A stretch of 64,000 bases of DNA, from positions 372,001 to 436,000 of the forward strand of contig NZ_KQ033920.1 in NCBI RefSeq assembly GCF_000969825.1, given 5' to 3'. A program made the position numbers and the translations under genes. This document shows, in pieces, positions 16,811 through 26,391 of the stretch (the stretch's first letter is position 1; every line of letters starts with the position of its first letter). Below the pieces are notes generated by a model. It searched no databases. It had not been told where the DNA came from and saw only the letters and a program-made list of their open reading frames with translations. The stretch comes from Parabacteroides gordonii MS-1 = DSM 23371. Its GTDB lineage: Bacteria; Bacteroidota; Bacteroidia; Bacteroidales; Tannerellaceae.

Positions 16811-17803
16811 ATGAAAACGATAGTAATAATAACGATAAAACACTGGTATAATATGGAAAGAGGAAAATTATTGATCATGAGTCTGTTGGCGACAGCTTTC
16901 TTAAACAGTTGCACCGACATGGAAGAGCCGGTGACGGATGGAGCGGCTGAAGCAATAGAGGTGAATGCCGGAATAGCGGAGGCTACCCGTGCGGTGATCG
17001 GCGGTGGTTATACGAATGATCTGGAAGTATCGTTTGCCCGTTTGAATAATCCCGGTACAGCTGGCGCTGCGTGGACCTCTATCGACGCAGTCCGTACAGG
17101 TGGTACGGGTAATACGGCGCTGACTTTTGAGCCGGAACAAACCTATCTGGCGGAAGAGAGAAAGTCTGTCCTGATTGGTTATTATCCCCGCAAGGAACCG
17201 AGCGGAGCCACCAACCCTGCCAGCGTCACTTACACTATAACGGGCGACGAGGACATCATGGTGACAGGTGTGCAGACCGGTTCGCTGGTCGATAAGTTCG
17301 AGACTTTTACTTTCAGCCACCTGCTAACCCAGTTGCAGTTCAAGTGTGTTGGTTCAGCCGGTGCGATCGGTAAATGGACGGCGGTCGCTTCCATTAAAGT
17401 AAAAAATGTAGCCACGGGATTGAAGCTATCGCTGGATAAAACAAGCGGAGCTAAACTAACGGTCACGGGTACGGCCGACCAGACACTGACAGTTAAGAAC
17501 TGTCCTTCTATGATCTCTGCTTTAGATGCCGAAACTCCGCCAACCGGTTATCTGCTGCTTTACCCGACGGCCAATATGGGAACGGAGAGTCTGCCTGTCT
17601 CTCTGGAAGTGAAAGGAACATATGATGGGAATGCGAAAACCCTGAATGTCATAGTCTCGAATATCGGTGAAGGAGTGAAAGCAGGCTATTCGCATCTGAT
17701 CACGCTCACCTTTACGGAGGACGGTAAAATAGCGGTAGAATCCGGTATCGCCCCGTGGCTGCCGGGTAACGGCGGCAGTACAATAGTAACCTCCGGAGAG
17801 TAA
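16811..17803 (+). CDS. Fimbrillin-family lipoprotein (Mfa-like), paralog of the next gene
   Basis: 330 residues from the first ATG. A start at 16853 would give a more typical 20-residue lipoprotein leader ending FLNSC. Features match the Mfa_like_1 fimbrillins: a short lipid-anchored N-terminus, an early Arg cleavage region for a gingipain-like protease (ATRAVIGGGY), the internal ITGDEDIMVTGVQTGSL motif, FSHLLTQLQFKCVG, and a C-terminal KAGYSHLITLTF strand. FimA-type subunits polymerise by donor-strand exchange after proteolysis. The following gene repeats the same motifs, implying tandem duplication. Confidence 0.82.
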   Translation: MKTIVIITIKHWYNMERGKLLIMSLLATAFLNSCTDMEEPVTDGAAEAIEVNAGIAEATRAVIGGGYTNDLEVSFARLNNPGTAGAAWTSIDAVRTGGTGNTALTFEPEQTYLAEERKSVLIGYYPRKEPSGATNPASVTYTITGDEDIMVTGVQTGSLVDKFETFTFSHLLTQLQFKCVGSAGAIGKWTAVASIKVKNVATGLKLSLDKTSGAKLTVTGTADQTLTVKNCPSMISALDAETPPTGYLLLYPTANMGTESLPVSLEVKGTYDGNAKTLNVIVSNIGEGVKAGYSHLITLTFTEDGKIAVESGIAPWLPGNGGSTIVTSGE

Positions 17804-17812
17804 TTTTCAGAG

Positions 17813-18787
17813 ATGAATAACCTTAAAGTCATAGTATTAGCATCAGTCGTCATCCTTTCGGGCCTCGCCGCCTGTTCGGACAGCAATCCTGCTCCGGAGC
17901 CGGTCCCGGAAACAGCGGTTTGCTTGGAAGGTGCGATCGGAGCGTCGACGCGCGGGATAATCGGCTCGGGCTATGAACAGGATCTGAAGGTTAGCTTTGC
18001 CCGTCAGGATGAATCGGCGGTTTCAACGGGTACATATAGTGGGTGGGCTGTACACGAGGCTGTGCGTCAGGGTGGAAGGGGGAACCGCCCGATTGTATTT
18101 GCCCAGTCGCAGTCGTACCCGGCGGATGGCCGTCATATCCGCCTGCACGGTTATTATCCGGCGAAGGGGGAGCCGACAACCGATGCAGGAACGGGCAAAG
18201 TAACCTTCTGCATAGACGGAACGACGGATATCATGGCAACGGGAATCCTCGAGGGAAACGGCTATGTTCCGGTGACGACCTGTACGTTCCGTCATTTGCT
18301 GACTCAGGTCCGCCTGGTCTGTTACAGTGACCGAGCCGATGCATGGGGAACGATACAAACGATCGAAGCAGCAGATGTACATACCCGTCAGGAACTGGAT
18401 TTGTCAGCGGAAACGCCCCGTTTGGCGGATATATCCGTGGCGGAAAATATAAAGAACCTCCCGGTGCAGGATATTACCGGTCTGCTAATCCCGCAGGTAG
18501 CGTCCGACGGATCGCCTCCTGAGGCACAAGGCTGTCTCCTTTTTCCGGTATTTCCGGTGGATGGGACGGCGGCTCATCCGCTCCATCTTCGGATTACGAC
18601 AACGAAAGATGGCAATGGCAACCTGAAAGAAACCCTCTCCGATGTTTTCATCCGGATAGAGGGCGGTTTTCAAACCGGTAAAAGCCATATCGTCTCACTC
18701 TTTTTCACCGAAGCAGCCAACATACAAACCACGCATGTCAGTGTGGAAGCGTGGATGGAGGATGAACAAGGGGAGATGCCGATATGA
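17813..18787 (+). CDS. Fimbrillin-family lipoprotein (Mfa-like), tandem duplicate
   Basis: A 324-residue protein with a lipobox (SGLAACSD, lipidated C21). It parallels the preceding gene motif by motif: STRGIIGSGYEQDLKVSFAR against ATRAVIGGGYTNDLEVSFAR, TTDIMATGILEG against DEDIMVTGVQTG, TFRHLLTQVRLVC against TFSHLLTQLQFKC, and GKSHIVSLFFTE near the end. It is therefore a diverged duplicate, probably an alternative or accessory fimbrial subunit. The gene sits in the tight operon (9 bp after the previous stop) and is GC-rich like its neighbours. Confidence 0.82.
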   Translation: MNNLKVIVLASVVILSGLAACSDSNPAPEPVPETAVCLEGAIGASTRGIIGSGYEQDLKVSFARQDESAVSTGTYSGWAVHEAVRQGGRGNRPIVFAQSQSYPADGRHIRLHGYYPAKGEPTTDAGTGKVTFCIDGTTDIMATGILEGNGYVPVTTCTFRHLLTQVRLVCYSDRADAWGTIQTIEAADVHTRQELDLSAETPRLADISVAENIKNLPVQDITGLLIPQVASDGSPPEAQGCLLFPVFPVDGTAAHPLHLRITTTKDGNGNLKETLSDVFIRIEGGFQTGKSHIVSLFFTEAANIQTTHVSVEAWMEDEQGEMPI

Positions 18788-18829
18788 TAAAATATGAATG
18801 AATAACAGGAAATAAAACTTTTAAAACGA

Positions 18830-20134
18830 ATGAAAATGAAAACGATCACGACAAAGTGGGCCATGCTGATAGCCCTTGTGACAGCGATAAGCTGTTCGGA
18901 AACAGAGACAGGAATAGAGCCGGAACTGGGTGGCAGTGACGGCCAGGTGGCATTGGGTATCAACCCGAACCTGAAGGTGGATGCCGGACTGAAATCGACA
19001 ACCAAAGCGGTGGTAAGCGGCAGTGCGATTACCTATACGGATTATAGTACGGCTCCTGGTCTGGGAGTAGTGGTGACCAACTCGGATGCAACTGACTGGT
19101 ATTCTCCCGATGCATCGAGTTCCGGCTATACCGGCCCTCATGTATGGTATATGGGAGATGCAAAAGGTGAGAACTGGATTTCGATTACCGAGAAAGGTCT
19201 TAGTTATGACCCCAAGAATGAAAAGCCTTATTATCTGAAAGAAACGATAGGTAAGGTATATGCTTATTATCCGTATGATGTAAATGCACTGAGTAGCCTG
19301 CTAAGTATAAACAGTGAATCCGATCTTAAAATCCCGATCACAGTTATTGCCAGCGGAGAGATGGATGCTTCGGCAAATAATGCGAATAAAATCTGGAATG
19401 CCACTTCATGGTCAGCTAACAAAAACAAGGGGGTAAGCCTGTCTTTGACAACCGAAAAAGACTACCTGTATTTTGATGGGACGGAGGGTGGCCGGAATGT
19501 AAACAACGGCCGTGCCAAAGGGCAGATACCTTTCGATCCGGAGAGTGGCCCGAATAATACCGATGCGAATAACCCCGGCTACCTGATCAACCTGGCCATG
19601 AAGCATGCCATGGCGATGGTATCTTTCCGTGTGTACGATGGTGGTAACTTGAGTGATAATGATGTGAATTTTACGAAGTTTGAAATCAAGAACCATCAAA
19701 ACAGCTCCAATCTTTTTAAAACCGGAACCGGCAAGATGGCGTTGGCAGATGGCGCAATAAGCGATAATTCAACCACCGGAGCACTTAGCCGTACAATTAC
19801 GAATTACGTCCTGATGAAGCAGATCAAGGAGGGAGAGCAAAGCGACAAAGCATTTATCGAAGACAAAACTACGACCGGACAGGCCGTATCTAAAAAAGTC
19901 AGTGCAATCGTCTATCCGATAGCTGGTTTTGGCGATAATGAAATCGATGTAGTGATAACTCTCCAGGAGGGTGGTAATACGCCTGTCGAATATACGGTTA
20001 CTCTGCCGGCTCATGAATGGACGGCGGGTTCCAACTGCATCTATACGTTCTCTGCCGGCCGTAATAAGTTGACAGTGATGGATGTAACTGTGGAAGACTG
20101 GGTGGAAGACGAACAACCGGATATTTCATTGTAA
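18830..20134 (+). CDS. Fimbrillin-family lipoprotein, larger subunit
   Basis: A 434-residue lipoprotein (lipobox TAISC) of the fimbrillin family: KSTTKAVVSG near the N-terminus as a possible processing site, a YAYYPYD motif, LINLAMKHAMAMVSFRVYDG, and a C-terminal strand SNCIYTFSAGRNKLTVMDVT. YAYYPYD and KHAMA are hallmarks of the BF2867/Mfa_like Bacteroidales fimbrillins. At 434 residues it is the longest of the short fimbrial subunits here, so it may be the main stalk subunit or an accessory one. The order in the operon cannot decide. 42 bp separate it from the upstream gene. Confidence 0.8.
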   Translation: MKMKTITTKWAMLIALVTAISCSETETGIEPELGGSDGQVALGINPNLKVDAGLKSTTKAVVSGSAITYTDYSTAPGLGVVVTNSDATDWYSPDASSSGYTGPHVWYMGDAKGENWISITEKGLSYDPKNEKPYYLKETIGKVYAYYPYDVNALSSLLSINSESDLKIPITVIASGEMDASANNANKIWNATSWSANKNKGVSLSLTTEKDYLYFDGTEGGRNVNNGRAKGQIPFDPESGPNNTDANNPGYLINLAMKHAMAMVSFRVYDGGNLSDNDVNFTKFEIKNHQNSSNLFKTGTGKMALADGAISDNSTTGALSRTITNYVLMKQIKEGEQSDKAFIEDKTTTGQAVSKKVSAIVYPIAGFGDNEIDVVITLQEGGNTPVEYTVTLPAHEWTAGSNCIYTFSAGRNKLTVMDVTVEDWVEDEQPDISL

Positions 20135-20162
20135 TACATTAATAATAAAAAAGACAAATCCC

Positions 20163-21275
20163 ATGAAACCATTCTTATACCGATTAGTACCTGTGTTTTT
20201 GTTACTGTGTGCTGCGTGTACAGAGGCAGAGATCGTTTTGCCGGGGTCTGGTGGCGACGAGCCAGAAGAGGGTGTTCCTTTTCGAGTGAAGAATCTGGGC
20301 ATGTGGATGGAGGTAGAGTCGAGAAGTGTCGTGACGGGCGGCCCCGGGGAAACGAATAGGAACCCGAACCCGCTGACCGGGATAGGCATTTGCGTGACGA
20401 AACAGAATAGTAGTGGTACGGAGATTTTATACAACAATGCTGTCAGTAGCCAGCAGTTCGTATACAACCCGGCAGGGAGTCCTCCTCTTTGGGAACTGGC
20501 AGAAGGAGAGGAAACGCTTCCTTTGTATTCGGAGAAAGGGACAGTTTATGGCTATGCTCCGGCAGAAAAGAGTGTTTCGCTCGCAGGCATTCCGAAAGCT
20601 CTTTTAATGAATGGTGTAAAGGTGTTGGACGAGCAGAAGTTCTACTTTTCTGACGGTAACGCAACGGTAGATGCAGCAACGGATGTGCAATGGGAAACCG
20701 ACCAGGAGGATTACCTCTATTGCACGGCTACGGATCAGGTAGACCGTTGGCATCCGGAGGTTTCTTTGACGATGAATCATGCATTGGCAAAAGTGAGTTT
20801 CCGTGTACTGGAAGTTAATGCAGGTTCTTCTTTTGCCGGTTGCCGGGTGGCTAAAATCGTATTGAAAAGTAACGGAGGATTCAAAAAGTCTGCTGCCGCC
20901 CAATTGAATCTGGTAACGGGTGAAACAACCGGAACAATAACGCCTGTCGATCTGCTGCAATTTACGGCCGGAGGTGATAAACGCGTGGTAGGAACCGGTA
21001 CAGACGTAACGTCGGAAGTTCCGGTACAGGCTTTTGGTCTGGTTATTCCTGTCAGTGATGTAGGTATCTCCCTGGAGCTGACACTCGATGACGGTCGTAC
21101 GTTTAATATGGTTCCGGGAGCCGACAGTGACGTTCCCGGAACATTTACCGCTAGTTGGGAAAAAGGATACAACTACATCTATAATATCCGTATGTCGCCG
21201 CAAGGGATCGAGATAGCAGATGTGAAAGTGGCCGGTTGGAACGATGGCGGTTCAGTGGATATTCCTGTCGAATAA
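20163..21275 (+). CDS. Fimbrillin-family lipoprotein
   Basis: A 370-residue lipoprotein (lipobox LLCAAC). It shares with the preceding gene the YGYAPAEKSVSL motif, an SLTMNHALAKVSFRVLEVN helix-strand unit, and the end motif GYNYIYNIRMSPQGIEIADV, so it belongs to the same fimbrillin subfamily. Early residues include SRSVVTGG, a possible Arg processing site. It is probably another subunit of the same fimbria. It follows the previous gene by 28 bp, and the next start comes 11 bp after its stop. Confidence 0.8.
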   Translation: MKPFLYRLVPVFLLLCAACTEAEIVLPGSGGDEPEEGVPFRVKNLGMWMEVESRSVVTGGPGETNRNPNPLTGIGICVTKQNSSGTEILYNNAVSSQQFVYNPAGSPPLWELAEGEETLPLYSEKGTVYGYAPAEKSVSLAGIPKALLMNGVKVLDEQKFYFSDGNATVDAATDVQWETDQEDYLYCTATDQVDRWHPEVSLTMNHALAKVSFRVLEVNAGSSFAGCRVAKIVLKSNGGFKKSAAAQLNLVTGETTGTITPVDLLQFTAGGDKRVVGTGTDVTSEVPVQAFGLVIPVSDVGISLELTLDDGRTFNMVPGADSDVPGTFTASWEKGYNYIYNIRMSPQGIEIADVKVAGWNDGGSVDIPVE

Positions 21276-21286
21276 TAAATGAGAAA

Positions 21287-22447
21287 ATGAAACGGATGTT
21301 GACACGATTATTTTTGCTAGAACTCTTGTTGGCCGGACTGCTTACAGGATGTGCCTGCGGTATGGTAGAAGATATTGTACCGGAGGAAGCCCGGTTGGTA
21401 GAGGTCGGATTCGTTAAACCCGACCTGGGGATACCCGCTGTGCTGACGCGTGCAGAAGACACAGAAGTTCCGGCTCCGACTCCGTTGCCGGAAGGTTCAA
21501 CTATACGGATTGTTGCTTATTACAGGAGTAGCATAGGGGTAGAGGCTTCTCCCGTTCCGTTTTCTACGACGACTCCCACCGTTGAAGCTACCTATAAGGT
21601 CATGGCCGACGGTTCGTTGGCACTTTGCTCGGTGGACGATACGGGAAAACCGGTCGATGGCAAAGCCGAAGGCATGGTTGTCAGGGGAGGAGTGTATGAT
21701 TTTTATGCTGTTTCTCCGGCAAGGAAACTGGCAAAAAGTGTTGATGGAACGTATAAGATAACAGATATTCCTCATAAAGAGGATGTAATGACATCTTTTG
21801 TCCGTGGCGTAACTATAGCGGCAAGTTCGCGTCTGGTAACTTTGGCGACTTTCAGTCGTAAATGTGCATTAGTGGTATTTAATGTAGCTCCGTCCAAAGA
21901 GAATGTGATCCCTTTCACCCGACTGTATGCAACCGGGTTGACCATAAGTAAAATATCCTCGTCCGGTGCAGCTCTTATAGTAGGTGAAGATACCGGTATT
22001 CCATGCACCGGTGGTGAAGCCGGAGATAAAACAGAAGTGGTATTTGCTTCGGAAGAATTTGAACCGGTGGAGTCTGATACCGATAATCTGGGTTTGAACA
22101 AGACAAAAGGAATACTTCTTCCTAAAAATACGGAACCTTTTGATGTGGAGATCGAAGTACAAAGGGATGATAAAACGGCGACGTTGAAAACAACGATCGA
22201 TAAAAATATATCTTTCGATGAAGGTAAACGATATGTTTTCACCCTGAAGGTGAAGAACAACGAAAGCTCCCTGCTCATGACAGTACTGGATTGGAAGGAG
22301 ACAATCTTCTTTACAGATGCGAATGTAGGAGCTCCGGACGAACCCTATCCTGACCCGGATATCAATGAAGGAATAGGAACTTCGTTTGTTGTGGCAAGCT
22401 GGAAAGAAATTGTATGGACTGATGGGGAAGTTGGCGGTGGTCAATAA
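21287..22447 (+). CDS. Fimbrillin-like lipoprotein
   Basis: ATG 21287 gives a 386-residue protein with a lipoprotein leader (LLLAGLLTGCACG). The earlier in-frame ATG at 21236 would overlap the previous gene and bury the signal peptide. VLTRAEDTEVPAP early on resembles a processing region, and YDFYAVSPARKL, LVTLATFSRKCALVVFNVAP and EGKRYVFTLKVKNNE follow the Mfa_like pattern. The C-terminal tail of about 50 residues after VLDWKETIFF is longer than usual. It is probably a minor or accessory fimbrial subunit placed just before the tip gene. Confidence 0.77.
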   Translation: MKRMLTRLFLLELLLAGLLTGCACGMVEDIVPEEARLVEVGFVKPDLGIPAVLTRAEDTEVPAPTPLPEGSTIRIVAYYRSSIGVEASPVPFSTTTPTVEATYKVMADGSLALCSVDDTGKPVDGKAEGMVVRGGVYDFYAVSPARKLAKSVDGTYKITDIPHKEDVMTSFVRGVTIAASSRLVTLATFSRKCALVVFNVAPSKENVIPFTRLYATGLTISKISSSGAALIVGEDTGIPCTGGEAGDKTEVVFASEEFEPVESDTDNLGLNKTKGILLPKNTEPFDVEIEVQRDDKTATLKTTIDKNISFDEGKRYVFTLKVKNNESSLLMTVLDWKETIFFTDANVGAPDEPYPDPDINEGIGTSFVVASWKEIVWTDGEVGGGQ

Positions 22448-22486
22448 TTGTGGATATAAAATGACAATAGAATAAAACAGGATATA

Positions 22487-25483
22487 ATGAAACAAATAAG
22501 TGAAATAAGGAACAAACATTGGATTCGCCTGTTTGGCTGTTTGGTTTTACTTTGGATAGTCGGTTGTACACAGGCAGACGTGGATGATGATATTCTTTTG
22601 CCTACGCTGAAAGAAGTGGATGCCGGTTTTAATCTGAATGTCCTGGCAAACCATATACCGGTAACTCGCAGCATACTGTTTACTGCCGATGGCACTATGG
22701 AATCGGATTCGATCGGTACTCGTGCAGCTACTCCGCTGGAAGAGGCACAGGAAAGTAAGATTGCCAGTGTCTGGGTGGGGCAATATGTTGGCGGTAAGCT
22801 TTTGTATGCTAAATATATTTCTTCATTAACAGGCAATACACTTAATATTAAATTGAAACATGATAGAGAAGGTTCAGAATCTCATGTGTGGTTCATTGCT
22901 AATATGGGTGACCAGGGAGAGATAGCAACCGAAACTGCCTTGAAAAAGTTGCTGTTGACGTATGTTTCGACCGAAACCGGATTACCCCAAAGTAATCTGT
23001 GTGGAATGACAGGGATGTGGAGCGGAGTAGTACAAGAAGGGGGAGTAAAGGATATCAGGGTGAATTTATCCCGTATGGTGGCTAAGATATCGTTTACTTA
23101 TTCGATCGCCGGAGAGGGGTTTACTTTTACTCCTAATACTGTGACATTGAACTCGGTTCCGCAGAAAATGCAGGTTGATGTGCCTGAAAACCAGTTGGTA
23201 GGTATGACATATACAGATTATACTGGAATAGCGGATAGAGACGGTGCTACCATGTATTGGTATCTACCGGAGAATATGGCGGGTATTGTCAGTGATGGGA
23301 ACGCAATCGACTCAGAAAAGAAGAAGATCGGTATGGGGGTGACAAATGCTACTTATATCGAATTGACGGGTACGGCTGTGCAGGGGGGAGTGACATATAA
23401 CAATGTTGTATTCCGTTTTTATCCGGGTGATGGAATGAATAATTACAATATCGAGCGTAACTACCATTATGTAATGAAGGTGACGTTGGTCGGTATAGAT
23501 ATTTCCGATGAACGTATTACGGTAAATGAGATACCGCCAATAGAGGTCGATCCGGGAAAGATGCCGGCAGAGAAGGGGGGGATAAAAGAGGTACAGATCA
23601 CCGCCCGTCCGGGGCAGGCGTGGTCTTTCGATTTGGAAGAATGGTTGTCGGTAATGATAGGAGGTGTGGTTGCCGGAACTGGGGTAACAGTAAGCCATCA
23701 GGGGCCTGCTATGGTTACTTTCCAGTCGGTGTCTGCGAATCCGAAAGCCGAAGACAGGTGTGTAACTTTTTCTGTAAATGTGAACGGAGAGAATCAGGAG
23801 ATAACCATTACGCAGGAAGGATCCGCCTTCTCTAAAGGGAGTGATGTTATCTCTTTAGGCGCGGCAGAGGGTTCGGAAGGGGCTTCTTCCTTTACTACTA
23901 CAAAAGGTTTACCATGGCTTGCTGCCTTAAGCGGGGAGAATTGGTGGAATTGGGCAGACGATAATCCTGCTTTTTCAGGAGATGAAGCCACGGGGACTGA
24001 GCAGGCTTTGAAAATAAAAGCGACAGCCAGTAACCCCTTGGCTTCGGAACGGAGTGGAAAGATAACAGTGAGTGCCGGTGCATCGATAGCAGAGATTGGT
24101 TATACAGGCTTGAAAGAGGAAATAGTGGTACAGCAAGCAGGTTCCAAGGTAGAAGGTTCGAGCATGGAAGTAAATCCGGAAGCAGCTAATAATCAAACAT
24201 CGTCGTTTGTCGCTACATCCGGCTTGGACTGGGTGGCAAAGGTAACGGAAGGTGACTGGATTACATTGGTTGGTGCGACCTCAGGTTCTCAAACAACGGG
24301 AAAAGCACAGAATGTGACTTTTAATATCGCTGTCAATCCCTCTTCTTCTGCGCGAAGCGGCGAGATAGTTGTTCGTGCCGGGGATGAAATCGGCGGACCA
24401 ACCGGAACAATAAAGGTGAATCAGAAAGCCTCTGCACTGACAGTTTCTGCCAGTCCCACAACGTTGGCTGCAACAAAGGACGCTGCCGGAACACTCTCTT
24501 TTAAAGGAACTTCGGGATTATCTTTTTCTGTTACCAAGCCTGATTGGCTGACCCTGACCGGTACTATTCCGGAAACAACGAATGGAAACGAACAGAATCT
24601 GGGGTATAAAACAAGCGAGGTGAATCTCAATAGCATAGAAATTTCGGGCGATATAACAGTGAAAGCAGGAAATATAGAAAATAAAGTGGCAGTTAAACAA
24701 TCGGGTTCCACATTTTCGGTGTCTGAAACCGAACTGTCTTTAGAAAAGGATGTGACTTCAGGTAGTGTAAAGGTAAAGGGAACCTACGGTCTACCTTGGA
24801 GAGTCAGTCCGGCTGGCGAAACAAATGGTATCACTCCCTCGATCGACTCTTCTATCGCAGACGGTTCGGAGCAAGTATTAACATTTAATGCAACTGAAAA
24901 TTGGGGGAGTGCCCGTTCTGCAACATTTACTATTGCTGTAACCGGTGGTGATCATTCAAAAACAGTAAAGGTTAATCAAGCAGGAGATTTAACAAAGATT
25001 ACTGTTACAATTAATCAGCAAGTATTGAGAAGTTATTATACTCAGATGACTAAAGATGGGGGCAATTGGAAACTATATCCTCCTTTTGATGCAGGTGGAA
25101 CAGATATGGCTGAATCTCATGGCGTAACAGTTAATTTATCAGAGTCGCCTACAATGAACGGTTCTTATTCTATACAAGTACAAAAAAGCCAGAACTCTAG
25201 TGTTTTAGCACAAATAAATACGAAGAGTTATTGTTCCAAATTGGATGAAGATGGCACAGGTTGGCGCTTACCTACTCAAATAGAGTTACATGCCATGTAT
25301 ATGAATAAAGAATATATAGAGGGTATTAAAGGTTCTGGTACATTTTTCGGCAGTTACTATTGGAGTAGCTCAATATATGGTGGAAATGGTAAATTTTGTT
25401 TATTGCGCTTAAGCGATGGCACATTCAATTATTTAACCACGAATAATCCCTATTATATTCGTTGTGTCCGGGATAACTATTGA
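22487..25483 (+). CDS. Large BACON-repeat fimbrial tip/adhesin candidate with FISUMP-like end
   Basis: A 998-residue lipoprotein (lipobox LWIVGC). Residues about 40-340 resemble DUF4906-type fimbrial proteins, with an early RSILF processing-like site. Five BACON-like immunoglobulin-fold repeats follow (about 365-445, 450-552, 555-648, 650-740, 742-833), each ending in a V-x-Q-x-G strand. The C-terminus (about 905-996) is a FISUMP/DUF1566-like domain with GWRLPTQIEL, YYWSSS and YIRCVRD. Multi-domain proteins at the end of fimbrial operons are typically tip adhesins. From about base 24988 the DNA becomes markedly more AT-rich, suggesting that the last domain was acquired separately. The ligand is unknown. 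Confidence 0.8.
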   Translation: MKQISEIRNKHWIRLFGCLVLLWIVGCTQADVDDDILLPTLKEVDAGFNLNVLANHIPVTRSILFTADGTMESDSIGTRAATPLEEAQESKIASVWVGQYVGGKLLYAKYISSLTGNTLNIKLKHDREGSESHVWFIANMGDQGEIATETALKKLLLTYVSTETGLPQSNLCGMTGMWSGVVQEGGVKDIRVNLSRMVAKISFTYSIAGEGFTFTPNTVTLNSVPQKMQVDVPENQLVGMTYTDYTGIADRDGATMYWYLPENMAGIVSDGNAIDSEKKKIGMGVTNATYIELTGTAVQGGVTYNNVVFRFYPGDGMNNYNIERNYHYVMKVTLVGIDISDERITVNEIPPIEVDPGKMPAEKGGIKEVQITARPGQAWSFDLEEWLSVMIGGVVAGTGVTVSHQGPAMVTFQSVSANPKAEDRCVTFSVNVNGENQEITITQEGSAFSKGSDVISLGAAEGSEGASSFTTTKGLPWLAALSGENWWNWADDNPAFSGDEATGTEQALKIKATASNPLASERSGKITVSAGASIAEIGYTGLKEEIVVQQAGSKVEGSSMEVNPEAANNQTSSFVATSGLDWVAKVTEGDWITLVGATSGSQTTGKAQNVTFNIAVNPSSSARSGEIVVRAGDEIGGPTGTIKVNQKASALTVSASPTTLAATKDAAGTLSFKGTSGLSFSVTKPDWLTLTGTIPETTNGNEQNLGYKTSEVNLNSIEISGDITVKAGNIENKVAVKQSGSTFSVSETELSLEKDVTSGSVKVKGTYGLPWRVSPAGETNGITPSIDSSIADGSEQVLTFNATENWGSARSATFTIAVTGGDHSKTVKVNQAGDLTKITVTINQQVLRSYYTQMTKDGGNWKLYPPFDAGGTDMAESHGVTVNLSESPTMNGSYSIQVQKSQNSSVLAQINTKSYCSKLDEDGTGWRLPTQIELHAMYMNKEYIEGIKGSGTFFGSYYWSSSIYGGNGKFCLLRLSDGTFNYLTTNNPYYIRCVRDNY

Positions 25484-25521
25484 TGAAAGAAATATAGTTA
25501 AACACGTAAAGAAAACATATT

Positions 25522-25800
25522 ATGAACAAAGCAGATTTAGTAAACGAATTAGCAGAGAAAATGGGTATTTCGCAGAAACAGTCCCGTAAGTTTATCAATA
25601 CTTTTCAGGCAATACTGACAGAGAGGGTAAAAGAGGATGAAATAATACTTCAGGGTTTCGGTACTTTCAAAGCCTGGGAACAGGCTGAACGTACAGGTTG
25701 CAACCCTCGTACCGGTATTTCCTGTAAGATACCGGCCCGTAGGAGTGTGAAGTTTAAACCTGGTAAGTTTTTGCTTAGAGATTTGAACCTATCCAAATAG
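25522..25800 (+). CDS. HU family DNA-binding protein
   Basis: A 92-residue protein with the full HU fold: MNKADLVNELAEKMGISQ, then ILQGFGTFKAWEQAERTGCN PRTG and IPARRSVKFKPGK, the last two forming the DNA-binding arm. HU dimers bend DNA and assist recombination and transcription. The position 38 bp after the fimbrial tip gene suggests co-transcription. An architectural role in the nearby DNA inversion is possible but only inferred from location. Confidence 0.92.
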   Translation: MNKADLVNELAEKMGISQKQSRKFINTFQAILTERVKEDEIILQGFGTFKAWEQAERTGCNPRTGISCKIPARRSVKFKPGKFLLRDLNLSK

Positions 25801-25908
25801 AGAACAAAAGGGAGGTACAAGTGTTGACCATATAAAAATAGACTTTGTGTCTCCCTGCTTTTATTTTGGATTTCCCTCAATTATTTATTAACGCCTATCA
25901 GATATATC

Positions 25909-26391
25909 ATGAAGAAACAGAACAAATTAGAGGCATTATTCCCAAATGGAAAAGTGCCGGAAGTGAACGAATTTAACCGTAGCCTTGACAAAATGTCGAA
26001 GGAAGGCCGTAACCGTTTACGTGAAAAGATTTATAAAATTGCATTTACCGTATGGTCAACCTTGCCTAAAAAGCACCAGAAGTTTATTGAAGAAGTTATC
26101 GTCCATGATCGGCAGTCATACGTTGATTTCATCATTGAAAAAACAGTGATGACCTGTCTCCGTTGCCCCCTCCGGTTTCCCGTCTTGTTTATCCGGATGC
26201 TCCATTTAACGGAAGTAGTAGAGCGTACTGCGCAAACTTCAATAAATCATTTATCAATGTCTGTTCTTATCTGTTTCTTAATTTGCGGCAAGATCGGTAC
26301 GCTTGCCGGGAATATTAGTAAAGGAGGGATTACTAGTGGGGAGGTGCTGGTGTTGGCGGGGAAGGTGAGGGTGGGGGAGTATTGTGGATGA
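25909..26391 (+). CDS. Unknown protein, probably frameshifted after codon 77
   Basis: A 160-codon frame, family not recognised. Residues 1-77 look like a real charged, helical protein (NEFNRSLDKMSKEGRNRLRE, then KIAFTVWSTLPKKHQKFIEE). After IIEK the composition turns cysteine- and leucine-rich and ends in a low-complexity Gly/Val tail. One extra A in the A6 run at about 26137 would instead give NSDDLSPLPPPVSRLVYPDA and continue to a stop near 26311, a more protein-like sequence. The gene is therefore likely a pseudogene, or carries a sequencing error. Confidence 0.45.
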   Translation: MKKQNKLEALFPNGKVPEVNEFNRSLDKMSKEGRNRLREKIYKIAFTVWSTLPKKHQKFIEEVIVHDRQSYVDFIIEKTVMTCLRCPLRFPVLFIRMLHLTEVVERTAQTSINHLSMSVLICFLICGKIGTLAGNISKGGITSGEVLVLAGKVRVGEYCG

